Positions 23,517-32,346 of a stretch of 64,000 nucleotides of DNA are shown piece after piece. A model generated the notes under the pieces. That model saw nothing but the letters and a program-made list of their open reading frames with translations. It ran no database searches and was not told where the DNA came from. Source of the DNA: Cognatishimia sp. SS12 (lineage in GTDB: Bacteria; Pseudomonadota; Alphaproteobacteria; Rhodobacterales; Rhodobacteraceae); assembly GCF_028369055.1 (NCBI RefSeq), contig NZ_JAQNCZ010000002.1, positions 310,001 to 374,000 of the forward strand. Reading direction: 5' to 3'. The stretch's first letter is position 1. Each line of letters opens with the position of its first letter. Both the position numbers and the translations under genes were made by a program.

Positions 23517-24299
23517 TTAAAAAGGTGAAGCGGCCGAGGTTTGAAACATGTCCCAGAAGAGCTTTGTTGCCAGCACCAAAGAGGTGACAACCAGCAACGG
23601 CTTGATCAATTTTGCCCCGATGCGCTGCGCCAGCCGGGCCCCCAAACGCGCGCCGAAAATCTGCGCCACGCCCATCGCCAGCCCAGTCAGCCACCAGGGG
23701 GTGGCCACCACCGCAAAGGCCAGCAGTGCCCCGGCGTTTGAGGCGAAATTGAGCAGTTTTGTGTGCGCCGTCGCTTTCAGGATGCCGTAACCGCCAAGCG
23801 ACACGAAGGCGAGCATGAAAAAGCTGCCGGTGCCGGGCCCAAGCAGCCCGTCATAGCCGGCAATCAGCGGCACCAGTGTCAGCATGAAGATGCCCGGTGC
23901 CATGCGTCGTGCCCGGTCACTGTCATCCAACCCGCGTTTGGTCGCAAAGAAAACGGCAATACCCACAAGAACAGCGGGCAAGATCACCCGAATGAGTGTG
24001 GTCGGCAGAACCGTCACCAAAAGCGCCCCGCCGATGGAGGCGGCAAACGATATCAGCGCGGGGATGATCTGGCTGCGCAGGTCGACATGACCGCCGCGGG
24101 CGTAGCTCAGCGCAGCGGTGGCCGCGCCAAAAACGCCCTGTACCTTGTTGGTTGCCAGCGCCGTCACAGGGTTGGCCCCGGTCAGCAAGAGCACCGGCAC
24201 TGTGATCAACCCGCCGCCCCCGGCAATGGCATCCACAAAGCCCGCCGCGAAACCGGCCAGCAACAACAGCGCCAGGACCTCAAGCGTGACCTCAAACAT
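23517..24299 (-). CDS. TSUP family sulfite exporter TauE/SafE-like protein
   Basis: 260-residue polytopic membrane protein with about eight hydrophobic segments and the TauE/SafE signatures GFVDAIAGGGGLITVPVLLL near the start and GYDGLLGPGTGSFFMLAFV in the middle. The family exports sulfite and other sulfur-containing organic anions; the substrate here is not known. It begins 2 bases after the serB stop, so it is likely co-transcribed with serB. Confidence 0.9.
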   Translation of the reverse strand: MFEVTLEVLALLLLAGFAAGFVDAIAGGGGLITVPVLLLTGANPVTALATNKVQGVFGAATAALSYARGGHVDLRSQIIPALISFAASIGGALLVTVLPTTLIRVILPAVLVGIAVFFATKRGLDDSDRARRMAPGIFMLTLVPLIAGYDGLLGPGTGSFFMLAFVSLGGYGILKATAHTKLLNFASNAGALLAFAVVATPWWLTGLAMGVAQIFGARLGARLAQRIGAKLIKPLLVVTSLVLATKLFWDMFQTSAASPF

Positions 24300-24301
24300 A
24301 G

Positions 24302-25177
24302 CTATGCGACAAAGTCAGATTTGGCGTAGCCTTGGATATAAAGCAGCGCGGTCAGGTCGCCGTGATTGATGCGGATATCGCATTCAGCGGCCACCGAAGG
24401 TTTGGCGTGCAGGGCCACGCCCGCGCCCGCCAGACCCAGCATGCCCAGATCGTTGGCCCCATCGCCAACGGCCATCACCTCATCATGAGAGAGGCCCAGA
24501 CGCTCTGTGATCTCTTTGAGGGCGGACACTTTTGCTTCGCGCCCCAAAATCGGCCGCCCGACATCGCCGGTCAGCTTGCCATTTTCCACCAGCAATGTGT
24601 TGGCGCGGTTTTCGTCAAAGCCCAGCGTCGCCGCGACATGCCCCGTAAACGCGGTGAACCCGCCCGAAACCAGCGCGGCATAGGCCCCATTGGCTTTCAT
24701 GGTGGCCAGCAGTGCCTTGCCGCCGGGCATAAAGCTGATGCGGGTGTCGATCACCTCTGAGATGACGCTTTCATCCAGATCTTTCAGCAGGCCGACGCGC
24801 TCGGTCAGCGCGCCTTCGAAATCCAGCTCGCCGTTCATCGCGCGGGCGGTGATGTCTTTGACGCGCGCGCCAACCCCGGCGACATCGGCAAGCTCATCGA
24901 TGCATTCTTGCTCAATCATAGTGCTGTCCATATCCGCCAGCAGCATTTTCTTTTGGCGCTCCTCAGCGGGCAGAATGATCAGATCAATGCCAAGCGTCTG
25001 AAGATCCGCCCATACGTCCCATTGATTGTCGGGCTTTTGGGCCAAGGAAAATTCGGCCGCTTCGCCCGTTGCAAGCCACTGCGCCGTGCCCCCGCCCCAG
25101 GCATTGCGCAGGTTTTCGACGGTTGCAGCGTCCAAAGCGGGATTGGCAGGAGAGGTCAGAAGCGTGGCGATAAACAT
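24302..25177 (-). CDS. serB: Phosphoserine phosphatase SerB
   Basis: 291-residue HAD-superfamily enzyme catalysing the last step of serine synthesis. HAD motif I LLADMDSTMIEQECIDELA gives the nucleophile and acid/base aspartates; motif II lies in YAALVSGGFTAFTG, and motifs III/IV include AVGDGANDLGMLGLAG. A short N-terminal domain of about 80 residues precedes the catalytic part, as in longer SerB proteins. ATG 25177 lacks a strong ribosome site; an ATG 13 codons upstream is possible. Divergent from serC. Confidence 0.93.
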   Translation of the reverse strand: MFIATLLTSPANPALDAATVENLRNAWGGGTAQWLATGEAAEFSLAQKPDNQWDVWADLQTLGIDLIILPAEERQKKMLLADMDSTMIEQECIDELADVAGVGARVKDITARAMNGELDFEGALTERVGLLKDLDESVISEVIDTRISFMPGGKALLATMKANGAYAALVSGGFTAFTGHVAATLGFDENRANTLLVENGKLTGDVGRPILGREAKVSALKEITERLGLSHDEVMAVGDGANDLGMLGLAGAGVALHAKPSVAAECDIRINHGDLTALLYIQGYAKSDFVA

Positions 25178-25340
25178 GGGGCGTGTGTCCGAAAGATGCG
25201 TGGTTTTGCAGGCCAACTATCCTATGACGTTGCTGAATTCTAGTCTGGCGCGTTGTTTCCGATCGTAAACCTGCGGCGCATGATTTTAGCGATAATAGGT
25301 GTCGGGGCGTTATTTTCCCTGTTGCGACAGGCGCGCGCGC

Positions 25341-25385
25341 CCTCTAAGAGCGGCGGTGGGACACCTCTCCCCAACGAGAGGCATT
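25341..25385 (+). ncRNA. serC-type leader RNA motif candidate
   Basis: Just upstream of serC: a purine-rich strand AAGAGCGGCGGTGGGACA followed by a small hairpin CCTCTC/GAGAGG with loop CCCAAC, then the ribosome site AAGGA. A conserved structured serC leader is known in alphaproteobacteria, and this has the right place and general shape. The match is from memory of the motif, not from a covariance search. Confidence 0.5.
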
Positions 25386-25405
25386 TATCTGTAAGGATAC
25401 CAGCA

Positions 25406-26545
25406 ATGGCTACTCAGCAACCGGCAGCGCGCCCGGCAAACCCGCGCTTTTCCTCTGGCCCATGTGCCAAACCCCCTACATTCGAATTGTCCAAACTCGC
25501 TGACGCCCCATTGGGTCGCAGCCACCGCGCAGCTGTTGGTAAAGCCAAGCTGAAGGATGCCATCGAAGGCACCCGCGAAGTTCTGGGTATCCCCGCAGAT
25601 TACAAAATCGGCATCGTTCCTGCGTCAGACACTGGCGCGGTTGAAATGGCTCTGTGGTCGCTGTTGGGCGAACGCAAAGTTGAGATGCTGGCATGGGAAT
25701 CCTTTGGCGCGGGCTGGGTGACAGATGTCGTCAAACAGCTGAAGATCGACGCCGAAGCCAAGATTGCAGACTATGGTCAGATCGTTGATCTTGCCTCTGT
25801 TGATTTCAACAATGACGTGGTTTTCACTTGGAACGGCACCACTTCTGGCGTGCGCGTGCCAAACGGCGATTGGATCGCCGCAGACCGCGCGGGCCTGACT
25901 ATCTGTGATGCAACCTCGGCGGCCTTTGCGATGGATTTGCCCTGGGACAAGCTGGATGTCACCACCTTCTCTTGGCAGAAAGTTCTTGGCGGCGAAGCAG
26001 CCCACGGCGTGATCGTGCTGAGCCCACGCGCTGTTGAACGACTGGAAAGCTACACACCGGCCTGGCCTCTGCCAAAGATCTTCCGCATGACCAAAGGCGG
26101 CAAGTTGATCGAGGGTATCTTTACCGGCGCAACCATCAACACGCCATCGATGCTGGCGGTGGAAGATTACCTGTTTGCACTGGACTGGGCGCGCTCTGTC
26201 GGCGGCCTAGAGGGGCTAATCGCGCGGGCTGATGCGAACGCGCAAGCGGTGTTTGATTTCTGCGACGCCAATGATTGGATCGCCAATCTGGCCGAAGACG
26301 ACGCGACGCGCTCCAACACTTCGGTGTGCCTGAAGTTCACAGATGATCGCATCAAAGATGGCGCGGCCTTTGCCAAAGCCGTGGCCAAACGTCTGGAAGC
26401 GGAAAACATCGCGCTGGATATCGGGGCCTATCGTGACGCGCCAGCCGGTCTGCGGATCTGGTGCGGCGGCACGGTCGAAACCGCCGATATCGAAGCGATG
26501 CTGCCATGGCTTGCATGGGCCTTTGACGCAGAAATCAACGCATAA
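25406..26545 (+). CDS. serC: Phosphoserine aminotransferase SerC
   Basis: 379-residue PLP enzyme converting 3-phosphohydroxypyruvate and glutamate to phosphoserine. [13 protein letters not shown] at the N-terminus is characteristic of the alphaproteobacterial/archaeal-type SerC. The PLP lysine is in [15 protein letters not shown], and [11 protein letters not shown] and [13 protein letters not shown] surround the cofactor. ATG 25406 has AAGGATACCAGCA upstream; an upstream in-frame start would run through the leader hairpin. Followed by serA after a pair of palindromes. Confidence 0.95.
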   Translation: MATQQPAARPANPRFSSGPCAKPPTFELSKLADAPLGRSHRAAVGKAKLKDAIEGTREVLGIPADYKIGIVPASDTGAVEMALWSLLGERKVEMLAWESFGAGWVTDVVKQLKIDAEAKIADYGQIVDLASVDFNNDVVFTWNGTTSGVRVPNGDWIAADRAGLTICDATSAAFAMDLPWDKLDVTTFSWQKVLGGEAAHGVIVLSPRAVERLESYTPAWPLPKIFRMTKGGKLIEGIFTGATINTPSMLAVEDYLFALDWARSVGGLEGLIARADANAQAVFDFCDANDWIANLAEDDATRSNTSVCLKFTDDRIKDGAAFAKAVAKRLEAENIALDIGAYRDAPAGLRIWCGGTVETADIEAMLPWLAWAFDAEINA

Positions 26546-26548
26546 GGT

Positions 26549-26616
26549 GTGCCGGGCTGAAGCCCGGCCTACCCAAACATCACCGAATTTGTAGGCCGGG
26601 CTTTAGCCCGGCGCAC
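26549..26616. repeat. REP-like inverted palindrome pair
   Basis: Two GC-rich palindromes in opposite orientation: GTGCCGGGCTGAAGCCCGGC at 26549-26568 and GCCGGGCTTTAGCCCGGCGC at 26595-26614, with GCCTAC and GTAGGC extending the outer symmetry. Each can fold alone or pair with the other. This is the form of bacterial REP/BIME elements. It sits in the serC-serA gap. Confidence 0.75.
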
Positions 26617-26635
26617 CAGAAAAAGGACCAAACCC

Positions 26636-28228
26636 ATGGCCCCTAAAGTACTTGTATCTGACAAACTGTCTGAAACCGCTGTCCAGATCTTCCGCGATCG
26701 CGGCATTGATGTCGACTTCATGCCTGAACTGGGCAAAGACAAAGAAAAACTGGCCGAAGTGATTGGCCAATATGATGGCCTTGCGATCCGCTCGGCCACC
26801 AAAGTGACCCCAACCATTCTGGAAGCCGCCACAAATCTGAAAGTTGTTGGTCGCGCGGGCATCGGCACCGACAACGTGGATAAAGAAGCGGCCTCCAAAA
26901 AAGGTGTGATCGTCATGAACACGCCTTACGGCAACATGATCACCACCGCAGAGCACGCGATTGCGATGATGTTTGCCGTGGCGCGCCAGATCCCCGAAGC
27001 CTCGGTGTCTACCCACGCGGGCAAATGGGAAAAATCCAAGTTCATGGGTGTTGAGCTGACCAACAAAACGCTGGGCGTGATTGGTGCGGGCAACATCGGG
27101 GGCATCGTTTGCGACCGCGCCCGTGGCCTGAAGATGAAAGTCGTCGCGTTTGACCCGTTCCTGTCGCAGGAAAAAGCTGACAAGATGGGCGTTGAAAAGG
27201 TTGAGCTGGACGATCTGCTGTCGCGCGCTGATTTCATCACGCTGCACGTGCCGCTGACCGATGGCACCAAGAATATCCTGTCTGCGGAAAACCTCGCCAA
27301 AACCAAAAAAGGCGTGCGCATCATCAACTGTGCCCGTGGTGGGTTGGTTGACGAAGCGGCCCTGGCCGAGCTGTTGAAATCCGGCCATGTTGCTGGCGCG
27401 GCCTTTGACGTGTTTGCCGAAGAGCCGGCCAAAGAAAACCCGCTGTTCAACCTGCCAAATGTGGTTTGCACCCCGCACCTGGGCGCGGCAACAACCGAAG
27501 CGCAGGAAAACGTCGCCCTGCAGGTGGCTGAACAGATGTCGAATTATCTGCTGACCGGCGCGGTTGAAAACGCGCTGAACATGCCATCTGTGACCGCCGA
27601 AGAAGCCAAGATCATGGGCCCATGGATCAAGCTGGCCGATCACCTGGGTGCCTTTGCGGGCCAAATGACGGATGAGCCGATCACTGCAATCAACATTCTT
27701 TATGACGGTGTTGTTGCCGACATGAACCTGGCTGCGCTGAACTGCTCGGTGATTGCGGGCATTCTGAAAAAAGCCAACCCAGATGTGAACATGGTTTCTG
27801 CGCCTGTGGTTGCCAAAGAACGCGGCATGAAGATCAGCACCACCAATCAGGACAAATCCGGCAGCTTTGATGGCTACATCAAAGTCACCGTTGTCACAGC
27901 AGAGCGCGAGCGCTCGATCGCGGGGACTGTCTTCTCGGATGGCAAACCACGTTTCATCCAGATCAAAGGCATCAATATTGACGCCGAAATTGGCGAGCAC
28001 ATGCTCTACACCACCAACGAAGACGTGCCGGGCATCATCGGGACGCTTGGTCAAACCATGGGCGAAAACGGCGTGAACATTGCCAACTTTACCCTTGGTC
28101 GCTCCGATGTTGGCAGCGGCGCGATTGCTCTCTTGTACGTCGATGAAGAAGTGCCGGCCGACGTGCAGAAAAAACTCGCGGACACCGGCAAGTTCCGCCA
28201 GATCAAAACACTGCGGTTTGACGTTTGA
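26636..28228 (+). CDS. serA: D-3-phosphoglycerate dehydrogenase SerA
   Basis: 530-residue enzyme committing 3-phosphoglycerate to serine synthesis. A substrate/NAD module has KTLGVIGAGNIGGIVCDRA for the dinucleotide and catalytic residues in NCARGGLVDEAAL (Arg region) and TPHLGAATTEAQ (His). It is followed by the intervening domain and a C-terminal ACT domain (about 455-530, DVPGIIGTLGQTMGENGVNI) that senses serine in the long-form enzymes. Length fits the long type. Transcribed after serC. Confidence 0.96.
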   Translation: MAPKVLVSDKLSETAVQIFRDRGIDVDFMPELGKDKEKLAEVIGQYDGLAIRSATKVTPTILEAATNLKVVGRAGIGTDNVDKEAASKKGVIVMNTPYGNMITTAEHAIAMMFAVARQIPEASVSTHAGKWEKSKFMGVELTNKTLGVIGAGNIGGIVCDRARGLKMKVVAFDPFLSQEKADKMGVEKVELDDLLSRADFITLHVPLTDGTKNILSAENLAKTKKGVRIINCARGGLVDEAALAELLKSGHVAGAAFDVFAEEPAKENPLFNLPNVVCTPHLGAATTEAQENVALQVAEQMSNYLLTGAVENALNMPSVTAEEAKIMGPWIKLADHLGAFAGQMTDEPITAINILYDGVVADMNLAALNCSVIAGILKKANPDVNMVSAPVVAKERGMKISTTNQDKSGSFDGYIKVTVVTAERERSIAGTVFSDGKPRFIQIKGINIDAEIGEHMLYTTNEDVPGIIGTLGQTMGENGVNIANFTLGRSDVGSGAIALLYVDEEVPADVQKKLADTGKFRQIKTLRFDV

Positions 28229-28255
28229 TCATCCCGCATTTCTGATTAGACATAA

Positions 28256-28283
28256 GGCGTCGCCCGCGGGCGGCGTCTTTTTT
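28256..28283 (+). terminator. Intrinsic terminator of serA
   Basis: GGCGTCGCCC/GGGCGGCGTC stem (two wobble pairs) followed by TTTTTTATTT. Confidence 0.75.
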
Positions 28284-28296
28284 ATTTGAGGATCAC

Positions 28297-29040
28297 ATGA
28301 CCCAGCCCATTTATGCCGTTGGCGACATTCACGGTCAGATCGACCAGCTTTTGATTGCGCTGGACCGCATTGAGCGCGATGGCGGGCCGGATGCGCCGAT
28401 TGTGTTTCTGGGGGATTATGTTGATCGTGGACCTCATTCAGCCGCGGTGATCGAATTGCTGCGCAAGGGGCTGGCCGATGGCAAACCCTGGACCGCGCTA
28501 AAGGGCAACCATGACCGGCTGTTTGAATGGTTCCTGGAAGAGACGCCCCGCCATGACCCACATCTGAAAGTTGGCCATTACTGGTTGCATCCGGATCTCG
28601 GCGGTCAGACGACTTTGGCCTCTTACGGGGTGGCTGTGCCTGAGGGTATTCGGCTTGAGGCGGTGCACGCTGAGGCGCTGAAAGCGGTGCCGCAGGCGCA
28701 TCGCGAGTTTCTGCGCGCGCTCACGCGGTGGCACCAAACCGATGACCATATCTTTGTGCACGCGGGCCTTCGCCCGGATGTGCCGCTGACCGCCCAGAAC
28801 GAGCAGGATCTGGTCTGGATACGCGAGCCGTTTCTAAGTGACACAAGAGATTTCGGAAAGCTGATCGTGCATGGGCACACCGCGCGCGATTATCCAGAGC
28901 ACTGCGGCAACCGCGTAAATTTGGATGGCGGGGCGGCCTATGGGCGGCCGCTCTATCCGGCGGTACTGCAGGGGCGCGATGTCTGGCTGCTGACCGAAGA
29001 TGGGCGGGTCCCGCTCAGCCCGCAGGGCGAAAACGTTTAA
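28297..29040 (+). CDS. PPP-family metallophosphatase
   Basis: 247-residue calcineurin-like phosphatase of the bacterial PPP type (related to lambda phosphatase/PrpA). The metal motifs are all present: YAVGDIHGQ, VFLGDYVDRGPHS, LKGNHDRL and VHGHTARDY. Such enzymes act on phosphoproteins or on small phosphate esters such as dinucleoside tetraphosphates; the substrate is open. TTGAGGATCAC precedes the ATG. Monocistronic, after the serA terminator. Confidence 0.9.
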   Translation: MTQPIYAVGDIHGQIDQLLIALDRIERDGGPDAPIVFLGDYVDRGPHSAAVIELLRKGLADGKPWTALKGNHDRLFEWFLEETPRHDPHLKVGHYWLHPDLGGQTTLASYGVAVPEGIRLEAVHAEALKAVPQAHREFLRALTRWHQTDDHIFVHAGLRPDVPLTAQNEQDLVWIREPFLSDTRDFGKLIVHGHTARDYPEHCGNRVNLDGGAAYGRPLYPAVLQGRDVWLLTEDGRVPLSPQGENV

Positions 29041-29147
29041 CCTGCTTTAACCAAAGATCCCGGTTTGCGCCGCAATTCGCGCATGGTTTTGCCCTGTCTG
29101 ATCTTGCAAGCTCAGGTTGTGGGGGCGTGTGAGGTATAGGTGAACTT

Positions 29148-29297
29148 ATGCAAAAGGCACGTCAGATGCAGACAGCAGAGCAGACTTCGGGTGCATTCCA
29201 GAAGTTTGTGGCCGCTCAGAAAGAGCAGACCCCAAGCATGATCCGCTTGTTGGACAGTTTCGGGGAGTCGACGTTGTTTAAGACGTTCAAATACTAA
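29148..29297 (+). CDS. Small basic protein of unknown function
   Basis: 49-residue reading frame with AGGTGA before the ATG and a strong bidirectional terminator directly after it. The peptide (ends DSFGESTLFKTFKY) is Gln/Lys-rich and soluble with no signal or membrane helix. Codon use looks like real coding and its position between a promoter-sized gap and a terminator supports a gene. Family not recognised. Confidence 0.5.
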   Translation: MQKARQMQTAEQTSGAFQKFVAAQKEQTPSMIRLLDSFGESTLFKTFKY

Positions 29298-29302
29298 GAC
29301 TG

Positions 29303-29331
29303 AAAGCGGCGGGTACAACACCCGCCGCTTT
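29303..29331. terminator. Bidirectional intrinsic terminator
   Basis: Twelve-base perfect stem AAAGCGGCGGGT/ACCCGCCGCTTT with a 5-base loop, serving the 49-residue gene on the plus strand and tdh on the minus strand. Confidence 0.8.
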
Positions 29332-29334
29332 GGT

Positions 29335-30381
29335 TTAGGTCCAATCCAGTACCACTTTGCCGGATTGCCCGGATTTCATCGCAACAAAGCCGTCTTTGAA
29401 ATCATCCACCCCAAAGCGATGCGTGATGACCCGGCTGACATCGAGCCCGTTTTGCAGCATGGCGATCATCTTGTACCAGGTTTCAAACATCTCGCGCCCA
29501 TAGACGCCTTTGATGGTGATGGCCTTAAAGACAATGCGCGACCAATCCACCGGGGATTTGCCGGGCGGAATGCCCAAGAGCGCGATTTTGCCGCCCATTA
29601 CCAGCGCCTCGACCATCTGGTCCAAAGCTTGCTGGTTGCCCGACATCTCCAGCCCGACATCAAAGCCCTGCCGCAGCTTGAGCTCGTGCTTGATGTCGTT
29701 CAGATCCTCTTTGGTCACATCAACGGGGCGCACCGAGGGCACGACGTGTTGCGCAAGCGCCAATCGATCTTGGTTGATGTCGGTGATCACCACATTGCGC
29801 GCACCGGCGTGGCGGGCCACAGCCGCGGCCATGATGCCAATGGGACCCGCGCCGGTGATCAGCACGTCTTCGCCCAGCAAATCAAAGCTGAGCGCGGTGT
29901 GCACCGCATTGCCGAGCGGGTCCAGAATGGCGCCAATCTCATCGGGGATGTCCTCTGGTAGGGGCACAACGTTGAACGCCGGCAACCTCAGGTACTGCGC
30001 AAACGCCCCCTGCACATTGACCCCAACACCGCGCGTACCCGGATCAAGATGGAATTTACCGGCGCGGGACTGGCGGCTGTCGGTCTCGATTAGATGCCCC
30101 TCGCCCGAGCAGCGCTGCCCGATGCTCAGTCCGGTGACATTGCGGCCAATCTCGACGATCTCGCCCGCAAATTCATGGCCCGTGATCATCGGTGTGGGCA
30201 CGGTGTGGCTGGCCCAATCATCCCAATTCCAGATGTGAATATCCGTACCGCAGATGCCTGTTTTGTTGACCTTGATCAGAACGTCATCCGGGCCAATTTC
30301 GGGCACAGGCGCTTGCACCATCCACAGCCCTTCTTCGGGTTTGGATTTCTCAAGCGCTTTCATTGTGTTGGGTTTGGTCAT
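29335..30381 (-). CDS. tdh: L-threonine 3-dehydrogenase Tdh
   Basis: 348-residue zinc-dependent medium-chain dehydrogenase oxidising threonine to 2-amino-3-ketobutyrate with NAD. Catalytic zinc region [17 protein letters not shown] and [12 protein letters not shown]; cofactor motif [16 protein letters not shown]. The region around CSGEGHL lacks the usual four-cysteine structural zinc lobe (SRAGKFH follows), so the second zinc may be absent. The ATG overlaps the kbl stop by 4 bases: kbl-tdh is the standard threonine degradation operon. Confidence 0.94.
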   Translation of the reverse strand: MTKPNTMKALEKSKPEEGLWMVQAPVPEIGPDDVLIKVNKTGICGTDIHIWNWDDWASHTVPTPMITGHEFAGEIVEIGRNVTGLSIGQRCSGEGHLIETDSRQSRAGKFHLDPGTRGVGVNVQGAFAQYLRLPAFNVVPLPEDIPDEIGAILDPLGNAVHTALSFDLLGEDVLITGAGPIGIMAAAVARHAGARNVVITDINQDRLALAQHVVPSVRPVDVTKEDLNDIKHELKLRQGFDVGLEMSGNQQALDQMVEALVMGGKIALLGIPPGKSPVDWSRIVFKAITIKGVYGREMFETWYKMIAMLQNGLDVSRVITHRFGVDDFKDGFVAMKSGQSGKVVLDWT

Positions 30382-31565
30382 GACAGGATCCCCAAATCTT
30401 TGCCCACCTTGCCAAAGGCGGCCAGCGCGCGGTCCAGTTCGTCACGGGTCAGTGCGGCATTCATCTGCGTGCGGATGCGGGCCTGACCGCGCGGGACCAC
30501 CGGAAAGAAGAAACCCGAAACATAGACACCTTCGTCAAACAGACGCGCGGCCATGTCTTGCGCCAATTGAGCCTCGCCCAGCATGACAGGAATAATCGCA
30601 TGCTCGCCGTCAAGCAGCTCAAAACCCAGCTTGGTCAGCCCGGCGCGCCAATAACGCGCGTTCTCAAAGAGCTGCGCGCGCGCCTCTGCACCTTCTTCGA
30701 CCAATCGGATGGCTTCGATGCCCGCTGCGACAATCGCCGGGGGCAGCGAGTTTGAAAACAGATAGGGGCGTGCGCGTTGGCGCAGCAGGTCGATCACCGG
30801 CTGCGGCCCGGCGATATAGCCGCCGATGGCCCCACCCAGCGCCTTGCCCAGCGTGCCTGTCAGGATGTCAACATCGACGCCAAAGTGATCGGGTGTACCC
30901 GCGCCGCGCGGCCCCATAAACCCCGTGGCATGGCAATCATCCACCATGACGATGGCGTCATATTCTTTGGCGATGCGGGTGATTTCAGGCAGGTTCGCCA
31001 GATAGCCATCCATAGAGAACACCCCATCGGTGGCGATCATCACATGGCGCGCGCCGGCATTGCGGGCGTCTTTGAGTTTGGCTTCCAGATCTGCCATGTC
31101 GTTGTTGGCGTAGCGGAAGCGTTTGGCTTTGCAGAGTCGAATACCATCAATGATCGACGCATGGTTCAGGCTGTCAGAAACAATCGCGTCTTCTGGCCCG
31201 AGCAGGGGTTCGAACAGGCCGCCATTGGCGTCAAAGCAGGCGGCAAATAGAATGCTGTCATCTTTGTTGAGAAATTTTGCGATGCGCTGCTCGAGCGTGC
31301 GGTGGATGTCCTGCGTGCCGCAGATGAACCGCACCGACGCCATGCCAAACCCTTTAGGGTCCATCACGTCTTTGGCGGCTTTGATCAGGTCGGGGTGATC
31401 GGCCAGTCCCAGATAGTTGTTGGCGCAGAGGTTGATCACCTGACGATCGCCCACCGCAATCTCGCCCCCCTGAGGGGAGGTGATCATTCGCTCGCGCTTC
31501 ATCAGACCCTCGGCTTCGATTTGCTCAAGCGTTGAATTGATATGCGCGATGAATTGATCAGACAT
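30378..31565 (-). CDS. kbl: 2-amino-3-ketobutyrate CoA ligase (glycine C-acetyltransferase) Kbl
   Basis: 395-residue PLP enzyme of the alpha-oxoamine synthase family, splitting 2-amino-3-ketobutyrate with CoA into glycine and acetyl-CoA. Motifs: [47 protein letters not shown] (PLP aspartate/histidine) and the PLP lysine in [29 protein letters not shown] precedes the ATG. First gene of kbl-tdh; an inverted-repeat operator candidate lies upstream. Confidence 0.95.
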   Translation of the reverse strand: MSDQFIAHINSTLEQIEAEGLMKRERMITSPQGGEIAVGDRQVINLCANNYLGLADHPDLIKAAKDVMDPKGFGMASVRFICGTQDIHRTLEQRIAKFLNKDDSILFAACFDANGGLFEPLLGPEDAIVSDSLNHASIIDGIRLCKAKRFRYANNDMADLEAKLKDARNAGARHVMIATDGVFSMDGYLANLPEITRIAKEYDAIVMVDDCHATGFMGPRGAGTPDHFGVDVDILTGTLGKALGGAIGGYIAGPQPVIDLLRQRARPYLFSNSLPPAIVAAGIEAIRLVEEGAEARAQLFENARYWRAGLTKLGFELLDGEHAIIPVMLGEAQLAQDMAARLFDEGVYVSGFFFPVVPRGQARIRTQMNAALTRDELDRALAAFGKVGKDLGILS

Positions 31566-31647
31566 GGGTCGACTCCTTAATTACGGAGGCATTTCTATCA
31601 TAGCGGAGTTATTTCCGAAATAGGGGAAATTTGATATGTTGGAAAAT

Positions 31648-31663
31648 ATCCGTAATCACGGAT
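31648..31663. promoter_or_regulatory. Operator candidate upstream of kbl-tdh
   Basis: Perfect inverted repeat ATCCGT-AATC-ACGGAT. Related half-sites TTACGGAG (near 31580), GCGGAGTT and TTTCCGAAAT occur between it and the kbl start, suggesting several binding sites for one regulator, possibly the adjacent XRE-cupin protein. Confidence 0.45.
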
Positions 31664-31692
31664 TTTTTTGACGCAAATCCCACAAAAAGTAA

Positions 31693-31712
31693 AAGCGCCC
31701 AGAAGGGCGCTT
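31693..31712 (-). terminator. Intrinsic terminator of the XRE-cupin gene
   Basis: AAGCGCCC/GGGCGCTT with loop AGAA; on the minus strand followed by TTACTTTTTG. Confidence 0.75.
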
Positions 31713-31739
31713 CCAAAAAATCGTCAGTTTTGAAGGCAA

Positions 31740-32303
31740 TCAAGCGTTTTGCACGACCAATAACGCATGAGCGGGTCCGCCCAGCGCCTCGATCCGGTGC
31801 GGTACATCTGCCTGATAGCGCGCGGTGTCGCCAGAATAGACGTCTTCTTCGGCCGATCCAGAAATCACCCGAACATGTCCCTCGATCACTGTCAGATGCT
31901 CGCGCGTCCCGCGGCTATGGGCGTCGCTGACAAGCTTGCCGCCTGCGCGAAAGCGCAGGTCATATAGTTCATGATGCCCGGCATCCTCTGGGGGCGAAAG
32001 AATACGGATGTTGCACCCCTCGCCGCGGTTTTCGATGCTGGGCGTGTTGGCAGAGCGCAGCACCTCGACACGATCGGCGGTTTCGCCGTCCTCGAGCAGC
32101 CCGGCAAAATCCACTTGCAGCGCGCGCGTGAGGTTCCAGAGCGTGGCAATGGTTGGGCTGCTTTCGCCGCGTTCGATCTGACTGACCATGGAGCGCGACA
32201 CGCCCGAAAGCTTTGCGACCGCATCCAGCGACAGACCTTGTGCGCGGCGCGCCTCTTTCAGGCGGGCAGGCAAAAGGTTGAGAATTTCACTATCTGTGTT
32301 CAT
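31740..32303 (-). CDS. XRE-cupin transcriptional regulator
   Basis: 187-residue regulator: N-terminal XRE helix-turn-helix (residues 13-68, LSLDAVAKLSGVSRSMVSQI) and a C-terminal cupin (about 105-185, with HSRGTREHLTVIEGHVRVISG and YQADVPHRIEALG) that probably binds a small effector. It lies upstream of kbl-tdh on the same strand but is separated by a terminator. Control of threonine degradation is inferred from position only. The cupin's metal-type histidines are partly present. Confidence 0.85.
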   Translation of the reverse strand: MNTDSEILNLLPARLKEARRAQGLSLDAVAKLSGVSRSMVSQIERGESSPTIATLWNLTRALQVDFAGLLEDGETADRVEVLRSANTPSIENRGEGCNIRILSPPEDAGHHELYDLRFRAGGKLVSDAHSRGTREHLTVIEGHVRVISGSAEEDVYSGDTARYQADVPHRIEALGGPAHALLVVQNA

Positions 32304-32346
32304 GGGGTATCACCTGCCGTGCCCGGGGCGCAAAGTCAATAATCGC

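Noticed and set aside
26603-28054. A 483-codon open frame antisense to serA
   Set aside because: It is a shadow of the highly biased serA coding strand; no ribosome site, no recognisable domain, and His/Asn/Phe-rich composition typical of antisense frames.
29510-30238. A plus-strand frame opposite tdh
   Set aside because: Shadow of the GC-rich tdh coding strand with no coding features of its own.
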